From Gibbula magus (taxonomy: Eukaryota > Mollusca > Gastropoda > Trochida > Trochidae), in NCBI GenBank assembly GCA_936450465.1, contig OW388294.1:66391575-66455574 (forward strand): a stretch of 64,000 nucleotides of DNA. The letters run 5' to 3'. Below, piece after piece: positions 22,801-33,570 of the stretch. The notes beneath the pieces are model-generated. The model did no database searches. It worked only from the letters and a program-made list of their open reading frames with translations, and was not told the origin of the DNA. The translations under genes and the position numbers were made by a program. Position 1 is the stretch's first letter. Each line of letters starts with the position of its first letter.

Positions 22801-25800
22801 TATACACGTTGTAGATTTGATGACTCTGTGGGTCACGGCCTAAAACCCATTTTCACCGTTTTCTCAAGATCAAAAAGACCTAAAAAGCTGAAATCTGTTG
22901 TACAGACTCCTCTCTCTATATAAAGAGGCATTCATAAGAGTGAATGATTAAAATCCACCATGCCATCCCTATCCCATTCTATAAACGTTATTCTTTCGGT
23001 AAAATGATAAAGACAATAGCTCTTCAATACTAAAGACTTACGTGCACACATAGGAAATATCCCTGTCCATTTTCCGTCTTCACAATACAGCTTCTTAGAA
23101 CCCAGAACAAAGTATCCGGGGATGCAGAGGATGGTGGCCACACCGCCGTTGTTGTCGATAGTGAGAACTCCGTTCTTGGGGGGTAGCAAGTCCGGACATC
23201 CGTTATCTGTAATGTCCATTCATTGTTATTTAAGAAAATTAAAATGTTATTGTGCAATGGATATTTTTTTATATTATTGATTAGAAAGGAGTTGTAAGGG
23301 CATCCTCTAGTGACATTATGCCTATTGGTCTAGTTTCAGAATCTTCAGAATCCTAATGTGAAACTAATGTCTTCCACATGTTACTTAAAAGATTCTACCC
23401 ACGACAGGTCAAACACTAGGCCTACATTAACAACCCAGCGCACAATAAGATTCATGAACGACAACAAGGGAGGAAATGCGGCGTGGAGTTACTCCTCTTT
23501 ACTCAATAAGGTAGGAAACAGCATGGAGTTACTCCCCTTTACTCAATAAGGTAGGAAACGCAGCGTGGAGATACCCCGTTTACTCACCAACACAAACTGG
23601 TTTCTCTATCGTCCACCGACCCCTTTGAGGATCACATGCCCCATGTGTGATACCGGTAGCGAAGAAATTCTTGTCACAGACGTATTCTATGAGTAGCCCA
23701 TCGCCCCACACCAGTGTCTGTCCGTTACGTAACTGACCAGGGTGGACACACTTCTTCCAATTCTTCTCTAGAACCAAAGAACGTTAAATACTCAATGAAG
23801 CGTCTATAAAATCTAAAGAATGGACGATGTCTATCTTCTGATACTTCTGTTGTCTGTTCTATATCTAACACCATGCCAGATGTACATGTATGCAATATCA
23901 TTAACATACCATGACAAATGTATGCAATGTCATAAATACATCATGCCAAATGTATGCAATATCATTAATACATCATGTCAGATCTATGCAATATCATTAA
24001 CAGACCATGCCAGATGTATGCAATATCATGAATACATCATTCCAAATGTATACAATATCATTAATACACCATGCCAAATGTATGCAATATCATTAATACA
24101 TCATGTCAGATGTATTCAATATCATTAACAGACCATGCCAGATGTATGCAATATTATTAATAGATCATGCCACATGTATGCAATATCATTAATACACCAT
24201 GCCAGATGTATGCAATATCATTAACAGATCATGCCAGATGTATGCAATATCATTAACAGACCATGCCAGATGTATGCAATATCATTAACAGATCATGCCA
24301 CATATATGCAATATCATTAACAGATCATGGCAGATGTATTCAATATCATTAACAGACCATGCCAGGTGTATGCAATATCATGAATACATCATTCCAAATG
24401 TATGCAATATCATTAATACACCGTGCCAAATGTATGCAATATCATTAATACATCATGTCAGATGTATTCAATATCATTAACAGACCATGCCAGATGTATG
24501 CAATATCATTAATAGATCTTGCCACATGTATGCAATATCATTAACAGATCATGGCAGATGTATGCAATATCATTAACAGACCATGGCAGATGTATGCAAT
24601 ATCATTAACAGACCATGGCAGATGTATGCAATATCATTAACAGACCATGCCAGATGTATGCAATATCATGAATACATCATTCCAAATGTATGCAATATCA
24701 TTAATACACCATGCCAAATGTATGCAATATCATTAATACATCATGTCAGATGTATTCAATATCATTAACAGACCATGACAGATGTATGCAATATCATTAA
24801 CAGACCATGCCAGATGTATGCAATATCATTAACAGATCATGGCAGATGTATGCAATATCATGAATACATCATTCCAAATGTATGCAATATCATTAATACA
24901 CCATGCCAAATGTATGCAATATCATTAATACATCATGTCAGATGTATTCAATATCATTAACAGACCATGCCAAATGTATGCAATATCATTAATAGATCTT
25001 GCCACATGTATGCACTATCATTAACAGATCATGGCAGATGTATGCAATATCATTAACAGACCATGGTAGGTGTATGCAATATCATTAACAGACCATGCCA
25101 GATGTATGCAATATCATTAATAGATCATGCCACATGTATACAATATCATTAACAGATCATGCCACATGTATGCAATATGATGAATATCATTAACAGACCA
25201 TGGCAGATGTATTCAATATCATTAACAGACCATGCCAGATGTATGTAATATCATTAATACATCATGGCAGATGTATGCAATATCATTAACAGACCATGCC
25301 AGATGTATGCAATATCATTAACAGATCATGCCAGATGTATCAAATATCATTAACAGACCATGCCAGATGTATGCAATATCATGAATACATCATGCCAAAT
25401 GTATGCAACATCATTAACAGACCATGCCAGATGTATGCAATATCATTAATAGATCTTGCCACATGTATGCAATATCATTAACAGATCATGGCAGATGTAT
25501 GCAATATCATTAACACATCATTCCAAATGTATACAATATCATTAATACACCATGCCACATGTATGCAATATCATTAATACATCATGTCAGATGGGGGTAC
25601 AATACCACAATGAACCAAGTGGAGCGAAATTAATGATTTTACGTACGACTCCTTATGAAAATGCTATCAAACATGCACTTATTCATCATCCGCATCATAT
25701 AAGCCCGAACCTAAATTTAAAGATAGGAAATGAAATATCAACTGACTGAAGTGGTGAATTAAATATATGAATATCGTATTCCATTATAAATATCAATATG

Positions 25801-26316
25801 ACGTAAGTTATGTGACATCCATGTGAAAACATCCATGAAAATATTCAGAGGTCAACTTGACCTAGGAGTGACACGTGGTTCTATGAACACAATGCGATGG
25901 GGGTCAAAGGTGAGGTACTGGCAACCACATAGACTAAATGTTATCATGGAATTTAAGTTCGTGATGGTTTCATACATTTTTAGTTTGTAAAGCCTCCATA
26001 TTATTAATATTCACTTCAACCCTTATATATATACTTTTTTCCAATAACTGTAAATATTAAGTCTTACTCGATAATAGATAACATGACTTTACGCTGTACA
26101 AAATAACAATTATTTAAAATATATTCCACGTGTGTTTATCGTCTATGAAACCAAACCCGTCTTAAAAATGAAAATTTAAATTTAAATAAAAACATTACCT
26201 CCTTCTTTCAAACTTTTCGATGGTTTTCCAAACATATCCTCAAAATGCACGAACGACAAAGAACGCCCAGTCAGCAAAAGCAAGAAGTATATGGAAACGG
26301 CTATCCTCCGACCCAT
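19888..26316 (-). CDS. Secreted sushi/CCP-EGF domain protein (3' part not found)
   Basis: Six coding exons on the minus strand: 26,199-26,316 (start codon, signal peptide), 23,588-23,767, 23,042-23,206, 20,880-21,161, 20,459-20,584 and 19,888-20,004, giving about 329 residues. Order: hydrophobic signal peptide (MGRRIAVSIYFLLLLTGRSLS), three sushi/CCP domains each with four Cys, a Trp before the last Cys and a hydrophobic-x-C, then a six-Cys EGF with the GGC-x-H-x-C pattern. Last is a calcium-binding-type EGF beginning DLDEC. Every junction is phase 1 and every donor and acceptor is GT/AG, the classic class 1-1 module arrangement of shuffled extracellular genes. The last exon ends in a GTGAGT donor, so the gene continues; I found no further exon at lower coordinates. 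Such proteins are secreted or matrix adhesion/complement-like; specific function unknown. Confidence 0.85.
21325..22331. mobile_element. Inverted-repeat element carrying 145-bp satellite units (opposite orientation)
   Basis: Bounded by TAGCTCATCAGG (21,325-21,336) and CCTAATGAGCTA (22,320-22,331), with a CCGTCCGTCC-rich end next to the left terminus. Inside are about six diverged units containing CCTTGGCCAATGGGGATTCT, GACCCCAAATAGGGTCAC and CCTATTTTCATCTT, the reverse complement of the array at 45,171-47,540. It lies in the sushi/EGF intron between the second and third CCP exons. The small ORFs here belong to the repeat. Confidence 0.75.
22336..22930. repeat. Dispersed repeat (TTTCCGGAnCAnAACTC family) and satellite remnant
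   Basis: 22,395-22,620 contains CTGTCCGTCCGTAATAATTTC, TTTCCGGAACAGAACTC and TTTCTGAAACTTTCC. It resembles 36,540-36,690 (GTTTCCGAAGCATAACTC, TTTCATGGCAACAATTTAGAC). 22,780-22,920 is a decayed unit of the 145-bp family (GGGCCAATGGTTAT, GTACAGACTCCTC). All intronic. Confidence 0.5.
23871..25590. repeat. 32-bp minisatellite, ~54 units, with higher-order blocks
   Basis: Consensus unit ATCATTAACAGACCATG followed by CCAGATGTATGCAAT. Variants (ATACATCAT, TTCCAAATG, ATAGATCTTG) recur in fixed order: a block starting GAATACATCATTCCAAATG begins near 24,029, 24,381, 24,669 and 24,861, at distances of 352, 288 and 192 bp (11, 9 and 6 units). This shows expansion by multi-unit duplication. Three units are 96 bp, so 61-codon repeat ORFs appear; they are by-products. 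It lies in the first intron of the sushi/EGF gene. Confidence 0.97.
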
Positions 26317-26388
26317 TTTGTAGGTCCAGGCTTTCAACTAATATAGCTACACGTTCTTAAGTTTCATGATCGTATTACGAAAGTACAA

Positions 26389-26417
26389 GGGGTGGGGGAA
26401 TGAGGAGGGGATGGGGG
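26389..26417 (+). promoter_or_regulatory. G-quadruplex-capable G-tract cluster
   Basis: Four runs of four to five G (26,389-26,392, 26,394-26,398, 26,407-26,410, 26,413-26,417) with loops of 1, 8 and 2 bases. It lies about 75-100 bp upstream of the sushi/EGF start codon, G-rich on the strand opposite the gene's coding strand. Possible promoter element; quadruplex formation is predicted from pattern only. Confidence 0.45.
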
Positions 26418-26419
26418 TG

Positions 26420-27580
26420 TTACAGTAATGTGGAAGATGGGGGTGTACAATGGGATGAAGAAACGGAAGGGACTGTTTAGAAGGAAACAGGATGTGTCCA
26501 ATCGATTTATGTAATCAACAAAAGCCGATTTTAAGCTTATCTCACTTATATGTTGTTGCGGAGGGGGTTCCTAGATCCGCCCCTGCTCTGTGTAGCCTAC
26601 CGTGCATATACAGTACTTGTACTTGATGTCAAAGCATTGTCACGTTAAACGATGTTTATAATAATGGAGCATCGTGCAAACTCTATATTCTTTTATATAT
26701 GAACATTTCATGCTTAATTTTACTTTCTCAATTCTAATGAAAAATATAAAAATGAGCCTCAATCTTCATTCTAGGTTAAAGGTAATATTTACTAGCCAAC
26801 ATTTCTTGACTTTTCAGAAAGATGTTTCTCTTCAAAATATGTGTCCCCAGATTAGCGATATATTTATTGTATATAAGTTTTGAATGATACGAGACAGTCT
26901 GTAGATATAGTCGCTTTAATAATAATCAACAGGATCTAAACATAATTTATACAATATGTCAACTTTTGGAGAGAAAAAATTCTGAGACATAGTTAGTTAT
27001 TCCTATTGGCCTATTAGGCCTAATTCGCCCTTTATGCTTTTAAATGAAAATTCCGAAATGAACATATTGATCCCAATTTGATTTGACAAAATAGAATTAA
27101 AGGAAGGTTATAATATATTCTTTCTGAGTCTTACAATCATAATTCTAGGTCTAGATTTGATTAAATATAGTATAATAAATAGTAATATAAATATAGTATA
27201 ATTTCTCTGGTTTTATTTCTAAATAATTCAGGATGCGATTTCAATACAGACTAACTCAAATAATTTTATTTGGTTGGATTAATTCTTTTTAACATTTAAA
27301 GCAATTGAGCACAAATTCTTAAACTTATAGCCCTCATCCAATATTTTGTGACCCGCCAGTTGAACATCCACTGTCTCAGAAGCGTTTTTTTTTTTTTTTT
27401 TAATATAGAACTTAGTCATAAACTCTTTTTCGACAATAAACATAATTTTTTTTAAATCATCATTTAAACTGAATTACAGCTGATTTCAGAATTTGATTAT
27501 AATAAGGGCAATTCACCCCATTTATTTACATGGCAACGTTGACCAAAACAAACACAAACATGTGCTCGCTTGCAGAACTT
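26420..27580. other. Intergenic DNA between divergent genes
   Basis: Separates the minus-strand sushi/EGF gene from plus-strand TXNDC9. AT-rich, with a T-tract at about 27,387-27,403. No gene seen; the 69-codon ORF at 26,674-26,883 is low-complexity. Confidence 0.4.
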
Positions 27581-27589
27581 CGAAAAGTC

Positions 27590-27746
27590 AAAACTGTTCT
27601 GATTGGTCCGCGCATTTCCCTCAGCCAATGGCATCAAGTCTTTCAACGTCTCTTGGCTTGAGTATTCGGCGGAAGTTGAGTTCGAAGGATTGTCAGTTTT
27701 AGGGTAGACGCGGTGAAAATCAGCTACCAGAACATTCTACAAACAA
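27590..27746 (+). promoter_or_regulatory. TXNDC9: TXNDC9 promoter and non-coding exon 1
   Basis: An inverted CCAAT box (GATTGG, about 27,600) and a direct one (GCCAATGG, about 27,624) lie about 25 bp apart, the NF-Y-type pair of many TATA-less housekeeping promoters. A donor, AAACAA|GTAAGT, ends a candidate 5'-UTR exon at 27,746. It would join the acceptor TTCCAG at 30,764, nine bases before the TXNDC9 start codon. Exon 1 start is not defined by sequence. Confidence 0.55.
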
Positions 27747-28132
27747 GTAAGTATTCTGAATTGCCTAGAAATGATAAATGAATATCGTAGTTTGGGGATA
27801 TATTGTTTGTGTAATTCGTAAGAATCTGAGTGTAGTGATATCCTACTTTTAGTGGGTTGTGGAGACTAGAAACGTCCATCGTCAATGTCCCTGAGTCACT
27901 GAATTGACTGATTCGAGTGAATAAACATACTATTTTTGACAATTTTGACTTATCCTTTGTTTTGTGCAATAATAACTAAGTTATTGTAATATACCTGACT
28001 CTTGACGATAAAGGACAATTTAAGATATGTATTTGAAAATACATTTCATTACAACAGGTCTCGTTTTACAACCCTTTTATTTTTAAAAAAGTGTAAGGAA
28101 TTTAGAACCCTAAATTGTCTTCTTTGTAGGTA

Positions 28133-28353
28133 AAGTCCTTGGTATAACTATAGAATTGGTTCGCCACCTATTAGGGTTTAGGGTTAGGGTAAGTATTAGG
28201 GTTTAGGGTTTAGGGTTTGTATTAGGGTTTAGGGTTAGTATTAGGGTTAGGGGTTAGTATTAGGGTTAGGGGTAGTGTTAGGTTTAGGGTTAGGGTGAAT
28301 CTTTAAAATGTATTCAAGGTGGCGAACCAATTCTATAGTTGCTCCAAGTCCTT
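28133..28353. mobile_element. hAT-like MITE whose interior is telomere-like repeat
   Basis: AAGTCCTT (28,133-28,140) is repeated exactly at 28,346-28,353, an 8-bp target duplication. Between them, 205 bp have inverted ends: GGTATAACTATAGAATTGG at the left and CCAATTCTATAGTTGCTCC at the right, continuing GTTCGCCACCT / AGGTGGCGAAC. The interior (about 28,170-28,297) is a degenerate array of TTAGGG, TTTAGGG and TATTAGGG motifs on the plus strand. It lies in TXNDC9 intron 1. An 8-bp duplication is typical of hAT-type transposases. Confidence 0.85.
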
Positions 28354-29117
28354 CTTTTAAATTTGTTTCTTATCAGAATTCGAAAATAAAAAAATCCCAT
28401 AATGAAACTTCTTATCTTCCATAACTTTCAAACTCAAAGGGAATACTGCACTTGACCGGGCGCTAGTAATTATCAATTAAATTTCACTACTAAGGACTAA
28501 CCCTTATGCTAGACAAACTAACCCTAAAACTCGATGAAATATGTAAATGCACGGACATAATTTAAGTCTGTGGTAAAAGTAATGAACAAATGTCAATTGT
28601 TAATGAAATTACTGTGTTAAATTTGTATGAGTGCTTTACCTTTCAAGAACATAACCCTACTAAGGTTGTACATCTAAAACATTTTAGGGAGTCACAGCAG
28701 TTTTGCAGCACTCAGTCACTGATCTATGTCGGAAAATCAAATCATACTTCATAGTTTGTGTTGAAAACGAGGCAAGTAATTTTCTGATGAGTCAAACTCA
28801 AAGGTAAAACTTGGTAAGTCATTGACCTCAGACTTACATATTTTGTAACCCCTGATGCTAGAAATCTTTATCTAGAAATCTGAACTGTTTGTTGCCCTGA
28901 AGGTGTTGGCTTATCATGTCTTTAGGCAAAGGATTACAATATCTAGGCATGATGAAAGATAGTTAACATTATCATTAAGGAATGATGTCATCTATTCGAC
29001 ACGCTTATGAAGCAACCATGCAAGTTTTGGAATATTTAGAGTACTTACTTGGCTAGAAATGGAGATTCTTGAAGGGTTATGGAATCAAAAGTTAGTTGTG
29101 CCATCACCGACATTGTT

Positions 29118-29779
29118 TTAAAGATCCTGTGTAATGCATTTTTTTCCAGAATGACAGATTATCACCTCTACGTACGTTATATATTGGAATCAATTGAGAA
29201 TAAAATTTAGACAATATACACTTGCAATTGATTATTAAGACTATTTTAATTTACCCATTTTTAGCAATGCCTCAATCACCGCCGCAATCTGTTTGAAGAC
29301 AATCCTTGAGGTGTGACTGTGATTAACCGTCTGTGAAGTAGATTAATTAATGATGATTATCACTGCCGCTAGATGAATTTATGAGGTGTGTTAACTGGCC
29401 AAAAACACATGTTTATGTAATTATCATCTGCGGAATTACCTAGTTGGATATCTAAACATTCGATATATGGAAAATTTAAGGTATTTTTTTTTGAAGATTT
29501 GTTAGTGAAATTAACAATCAAAATGGTGCGAAATTATGTTGAATTATAACTATTGCCGATAATGAGACTACTCCAGTGAGTCACAGGAGTCATAGCTTCA
29601 GGGACCACAACCATGCAGATTTTCATTCTGGTCGCCGGGGCTGAATTAGGTGTTTTTAAAAAATGTATGTAAGTAATTTATGGGCCGATTTCAGAAATAA
29701 AAAATCAATCAATTGTCAAATTGACATCCTATTTTAATGAATCTGAATGTGACCATATGTCATTACATCTATCCTTTAA
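29118..29779. mobile_element. TTAA MITE family C, copy 1
   Basis: 662 bp from TTAA (29,118) to TTAA (29,776-29,779). Ends AGATCCTGTGTAATGCAT / ATGTCATTACATCTATCCT are a decayed inverted pair. The interior matches 51,219-51,923 along most of its length (AGAATGACAGAT, GACAATATACACTTGCAATTG, TTTTATGAGGTGT, TTTCATTCTGGTCGCCGGGGC). It lies in TXNDC9 intron 1. No transposase ORF. Confidence 0.8.
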
Positions 29780-30479
29780 ACTGATCATTCCGTAACTATC
29801 GTAATGACAGTTGCTTCATCACTGGGATATGCACATATTGTTTAAATTTTACGGTCGCAGATGTAAAACATGTTTGATTGGACTAAGATAAGTACGTATG
29901 TTACCAGTGTCGCAAACTTTCACTGCCAGGATACTGTAAGAATAGTGAAATATTGCCTCAGATCAAACAGAGGTGGCGGTAGAAAAACTGAAGGGAGTTA
30001 CCTTTGTGAGGAGAGAATGACTTAAACCTTACCTAGGATATGATATAGCCTTGTTTATTATTTGGGGCTGATGATAGTAAAAACTATCCCTCCAGGTTAC
30101 CCCATTCTTCAAGTTAATTTCTACCCCTGATAAGTGAACTAGTGAGGCTATTAAACTACAATGAACAGTAGTCCAAATACTCCAAAGGAAAGACATAGTT
30201 AAAATATAAAATGATATGATTGTGTAGATGGCTAACTGTAATGAAATGACTAGTAATTTCAGCAGTGCGCTTCTAGTCTGAATAGTTGAAGTACCTAATT
30301 GCAATAAAATGTGACAACATCCTTGATCATTAAGAGAAAAATTAAAAATAACATTTTTAAGTCTCAGGGTTATATTTATTGCCTCATTGCATAACACCAA
30401 GATAGATGATAATGATCAAAGACAAAAAGTGGTAAAACTGTTAGCTTTCTTGTAATCAAAGTTATAGATGAACCTGAAA

Positions 30480-30690
30480 AACTTCCCCCTACAAAGCACA
30501 TCGGTCTCCATCACTGGCTAATTTAAGCTTTGCTGTATTTCCTTTACTTTCTTCTAGTGTAGCAGAGTGCATCATGAAAATCAGGTCCAGTGTACCGCAA
30601 CACTGGCACAGGAAACTTAAGGAAATGCAGCAATATTTAGATTTGCCTGTGATGGTGACTGTTGAAAGTTAAGCCTTGCAGGGGAAGTTA
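30480..30690. mobile_element. Foldback element, family G
   Basis: Left arm AACTTCCCCCTACAAAGC...GTCTCCATCACTGGCTAA; right arm TGATGGTGACTG...GCCTTGCAGGGGAAGTT. It ends about 75 bp before the TXNDC9 coding exon. Relatives: 51,185-52,075 (split by a family C MITE), 60,465-60,592 (ADCK2 intron 5) and fragments near 20,405 and 49,510. Confidence 0.65.
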
Positions 30691-30773
30691 ACCTAACCTC
30701 ATCTTTAAATATTTTTTGTAGAATTGAAATTCATGTTATTTCATAATTTTTTCAATACTTCCAGGTTTCAAAG

Positions 30774-31427
30774 ATGGCTGACTTACTTCAGGGGCAGCTG
30801 CTACAAGCAGCTAAGATGGTCGAAGATCAGGTCGATGCTGAAATTGAGAAGCTAGAAAAGATGAATGACGATGATTTCGAAGCTTTGAAAGTGCGTCGCA
30901 TGGAAGCTATGAAGAAATCGGCCAGTCAGAAAAAGGATTGGTTAGCCAACGGTCATGGACAATACTCCGAAGTAGCTGATGAAAAGGAATTTTTCGATGA
31001 ATGCAAGAAAAGCAAGAATGTTGTGTGTCACTTTTATAGAGACAGTACCTTCAGATGTAAAATTGTCGACAAGCATCTAGCCATTCTTGCACCGAAACAC
31101 ATTGAAACCAAATTCATCAAGATCAACGCTGAAAGATGTAAATTTTTGGTGGATCGCCTCAGAATCAAGGCCCTGCCTACTATATGCATTGCTAAAGGTG
31201 GTAAAACCACGGACTATATTGTTGGGTTCGCCGATCTCGGAAATACTGATGAGTTTCCGACAGAGATGCTGGAATGGAGGCTTGGCTGTGCTGATGTCAT
31301 CAATTACCATGGCGACCTCATGAACCCACCAGCACTTGGAGGAGGTACAAAGACGACCATCTTGAATAAGCCTAAAACCAAGAAAACTATCAGAGATGAC
31401 GGTGACAGCAGTGACGACGGCTGGTGA
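30774..31427 (+). CDS. TXNDC9: Thioredoxin domain-containing protein 9
   Basis: A single coding exon of 217 residues. Residues 1-60 form a charged N-terminal helix (QLLQAAKMVEDQVDAEIEKL). A phosducin-like thioredoxin fold follows, with VVCHFYRDSTFRCK (83-96), the conserved cis-proline in KALPT (132-136), VGFADLGNTDEF (150-161) and LEWRLG (166-171). The acidic tail is DDGDSSDDGW. Only one cysteine, in FRCK, occupies the redox position, so it is not a CXXC oxidoreductase. In other animals TXNDC9 (APACD/PHLP3) is a cytosolic co-chaperone that modulates CCT/TRiC-dependent folding of tubulin and actin; that role is assumed by orthology. The start is preceded by an intron acceptor at 30,764 and the ATG context is good (CAAAGATGG). 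Length is close to vertebrate orthologues. Confidence 0.96.
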   Translation: MADLLQGQLLQAAKMVEDQVDAEIEKLEKMNDDDFEALKVRRMEAMKKSASQKKDWLANGHGQYSEVADEKEFFDECKKSKNVVCHFYRDSTFRCKIVDKHLAILAPKHIETKFIKINAERCKFLVDRLRIKALPTICIAKGGKTTDYIVGFADLGNTDEFPTEMLEWRLGCADVINYHGDLMNPPALGGGTKTTILNKPKTKKTIRDDGDSSDDGW

Positions 31428-32334
31428 AAGACACAATGACATCGCGCACTGGGTCACATTGACCTGAGATATCCTAGGTTATAATGACCTATGAGATATT
31501 GCATCTTTTTGCTGCATATTGAACTGAGAGATCGGCTGAGTGGTGTATAATCATTGACTCATTTATCATTGTATCATACATCCTAATTCACAGTATGTTT
31601 GTATACATTGAAGGGTTTGGGACTAAAACTTCCATTTGGTGAAATCAATGCCAGTAGAACGACAAGAACTGTTTTCTCCCTTGCTGCAAAACATACTTTT
31701 TTTGGCCCTCTGACCTCAGGTGATGATAGAAGCTCCTAGTTTATTGTCTATTGTTCATTGGTCATCTGGTAAATACTTCTATATTATTAACGTCTGAGAT
31801 TCTAAATCGCTTTTACATACCGTAGTTATGCTGACTCACTGTCATACAGAATTGGTGTTGGAAATAGTTACGAAAAATTAATTCAGAAATGGGACATTTC
31901 AAAAGAAGAACTTGCCTCTATTGAGTTCAGAAATTGTGTAAATTGCAACAAGGGAGACTACCCTTGTCAACAGATAAGAGTGGGGTTTGCCTTGTGTTGG
32001 AGCCTGGGAGTTAGTACTTGTATAAATTCCATTAAATTGTGAATTATTTATTGATGTATAAACATCAAAGATATCTAAAGGCTGGTTTCTTAATTTATAA
32101 ACTATGTACATTCAATTAAAGTTAAACCATTATTTATTGATGCAAGTGGAGAATTGACAATACTTCCATCTGCTTCATTTTAGATTTTCATATAGCTGTG
32201 CTATTAAAATTGTTTATGCTAGCTAATTATACTACAAAAAAATATTTTTCATGAACAGTGTATCATTTTGATGTCCTATCTTAATCAGTATGGTTAAATC
32301 TTTCAGCAAGTCCTGAGTTAATTTATGAATGTGT

Positions 32335-32340
32335 AATAAA
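32335..32340 (+). other. TXNDC9: AATAAA polyadenylation signal, TXNDC9
   Basis: AATAAA about 910 bases after the TXNDC9 stop, the first canonical signal I see in the AT-rich 3' flank. It implies a 3' UTR of roughly 0.9 kb. Confidence 0.5.
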
Positions 32341-32625
32341 CTTTTATGAAATGGTTATATCTTCCAACAGCGATTTTTTAAATGAAGTTTATTTGGGGTT
32401 GTGACTTCCAAAGTTAATTAATCATTGCCACTCAGAACACAACTAAAGTTATTGATTTTGGGCATTTCATGTTGATTGAGATTATTGTTCTCCACAGGCT
32501 AATGACAATATGACTTTCAACATAGAAATTCTCATTCTCATGTTATATGTTCTTGGTAACTTTGAAGTTTTCAGTGAAAACAAAACAATAAAGAATACAT
32601 ACCATAAGCACTTTTTGCGTCTTTT

Positions 32626-33242
32626 TAGCTCATCAGGCCTGAAAGGCAAGATGAGGTTATGGCCAGACATAATTACGGTAGTGAAACCTTTAAACAACTT
32701 CTCCAGTTGACATAGGTAGCTGAAATTTTCAGAATAACATCTTTGTTACATTGAGAGTCAGACTTAAGTGGATTCATTTGATCTTAATACCCGCTAAAAT
32801 ATGGGCATCCTAAAATCTTTTAATGACTTCTCCCCAAGAACCAGAAATGCTAGATAGTTCAAGTTTTGGTAATAAACTTTATTATATGGAGACTAAGATC
32901 ATGTGATGTTTTAAATGTGCCCAATTTTATGACTGTAGCACCAATGCTAAGTGAAATATAGCTCATCTTTCAAGAGTAGATTCTATTTCAGTTGAGGAGC
33001 AGCATGAGGCATAACTGTCTTAGTTTCTTGCATACTGTGCCCAGGGTATTAAGCTTTGAAGAGGCATTATTTTATGGTATTTAGGAGCGCGAGAAAATTA
33101 TATTTTGCTCTTGAACTTTTTCTAATGTCATTAAAGTTATTTTTAACAAAAGTTTTTGTGTAAAATAAGTGTATTACTTGAGAAATATTTTTGATAAAAT
33201 CTTCATTCTTAGAACATACATCACGTAGATCCTGATGTGATA
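32626..33242. mobile_element. Inverted-repeat element related to 45,067-47,701
   Basis: Left end TAGCTCATCAGGCCTGAAAG at 32,626; right end CCTGATGTGATACAGAGC at 33,231-33,248. The outer 12 bp repeat the termini of the satellite-bearing element, but the interior lacks the 145-bp array. It lies just downstream of the TXNDC9 poly(A) signal. Confidence 0.55.
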
Positions 33243-33385
33243 CAGAGCTAATGGCTAAAAAAATTTCTTTTTAATGTTGAGTGGTGTTTAGTCATCGACT
33301 TCAAACGATTCTTTCTCACCAAGCTGAACATCCTCCTGAGCATATCTCCATGTACATAGTTCCGATACATTTCCATTAATACTGT

Positions 33386-33470
33386 GGGTGGGAAAACGCA
33401 GTGGTTAGCGTGTTCTGCTTCTGCAGCCACGGATATAAGTGAAATACACTTAAAAGCTGCGTCACCTCAA
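33386..33470 (+). mobile_element. SINE remnant with internal deletion
   Basis: GCAGTGGTTAGCGTGTTCTG matches the A-box half of the tRNA-derived SINE head. It passes within 20 bases to GATATAAGTGAAATACACTT, the 3' body of the same SINE, so the middle is deleted. The tail reads GCTGCGTCACCTC. Confidence 0.5.
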
Positions 33471-33541
33471 ATCTATCAATCACAGGCCTTTGGGTCATTG
33501 CTTTTTCACACTATTTAGAAAAAAAAGAAAGTTTGAGATGA

Positions 33542-33570
33542 CCCCCCCCCCCCCCCCCCCCCCCCCCCCC
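33542..33570. repeat. Poly-C tract, 29 bases
   Basis: A run of 29 C preceded by GATGA. Unusual in this AT-rich DNA and able to form i-motif or quadruplex structures. The exact length may be an assembly estimate. Confidence 0.9.

Noticed and set aside
23871..25590. CRISPR-like appearance (regular 32-bp periodicity)
   Set aside because: No unique spacers, no cas genes, and clearly animal DNA; it is a contiguous minisatellite. The same applies to the 145-bp array at 45,171-47,540.
23820..25749. Series of 61-102-codon ORFs with repeated CNIINR/MYAISL peptides
   Set aside because: By-product of a 32-bp minisatellite whose 96-bp triple stays in frame; lies in an intron on the opposite strand to the gene.
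28170..28300. Chromosome-fusion scar (interstitial telomere)
   Set aside because: The TTAGGG-like array lies inside inverted repeats with an 8-bp target duplication, so transposition explains it better.
30029..30400. Minus-strand ORF of 123 codons in TXNDC9 intron 1
   Set aside because: Hydrophobic but without any family signature, promoter or splice context. Chance ORF of this size is plausible, though it is the longest unexplained one.
31077..31457. Minus-strand ORF of 126 codons overlapping TXNDC9
   Set aside because: Antisense shadow of the TXNDC9 coding exon; the plus-strand frame matches the family throughout.
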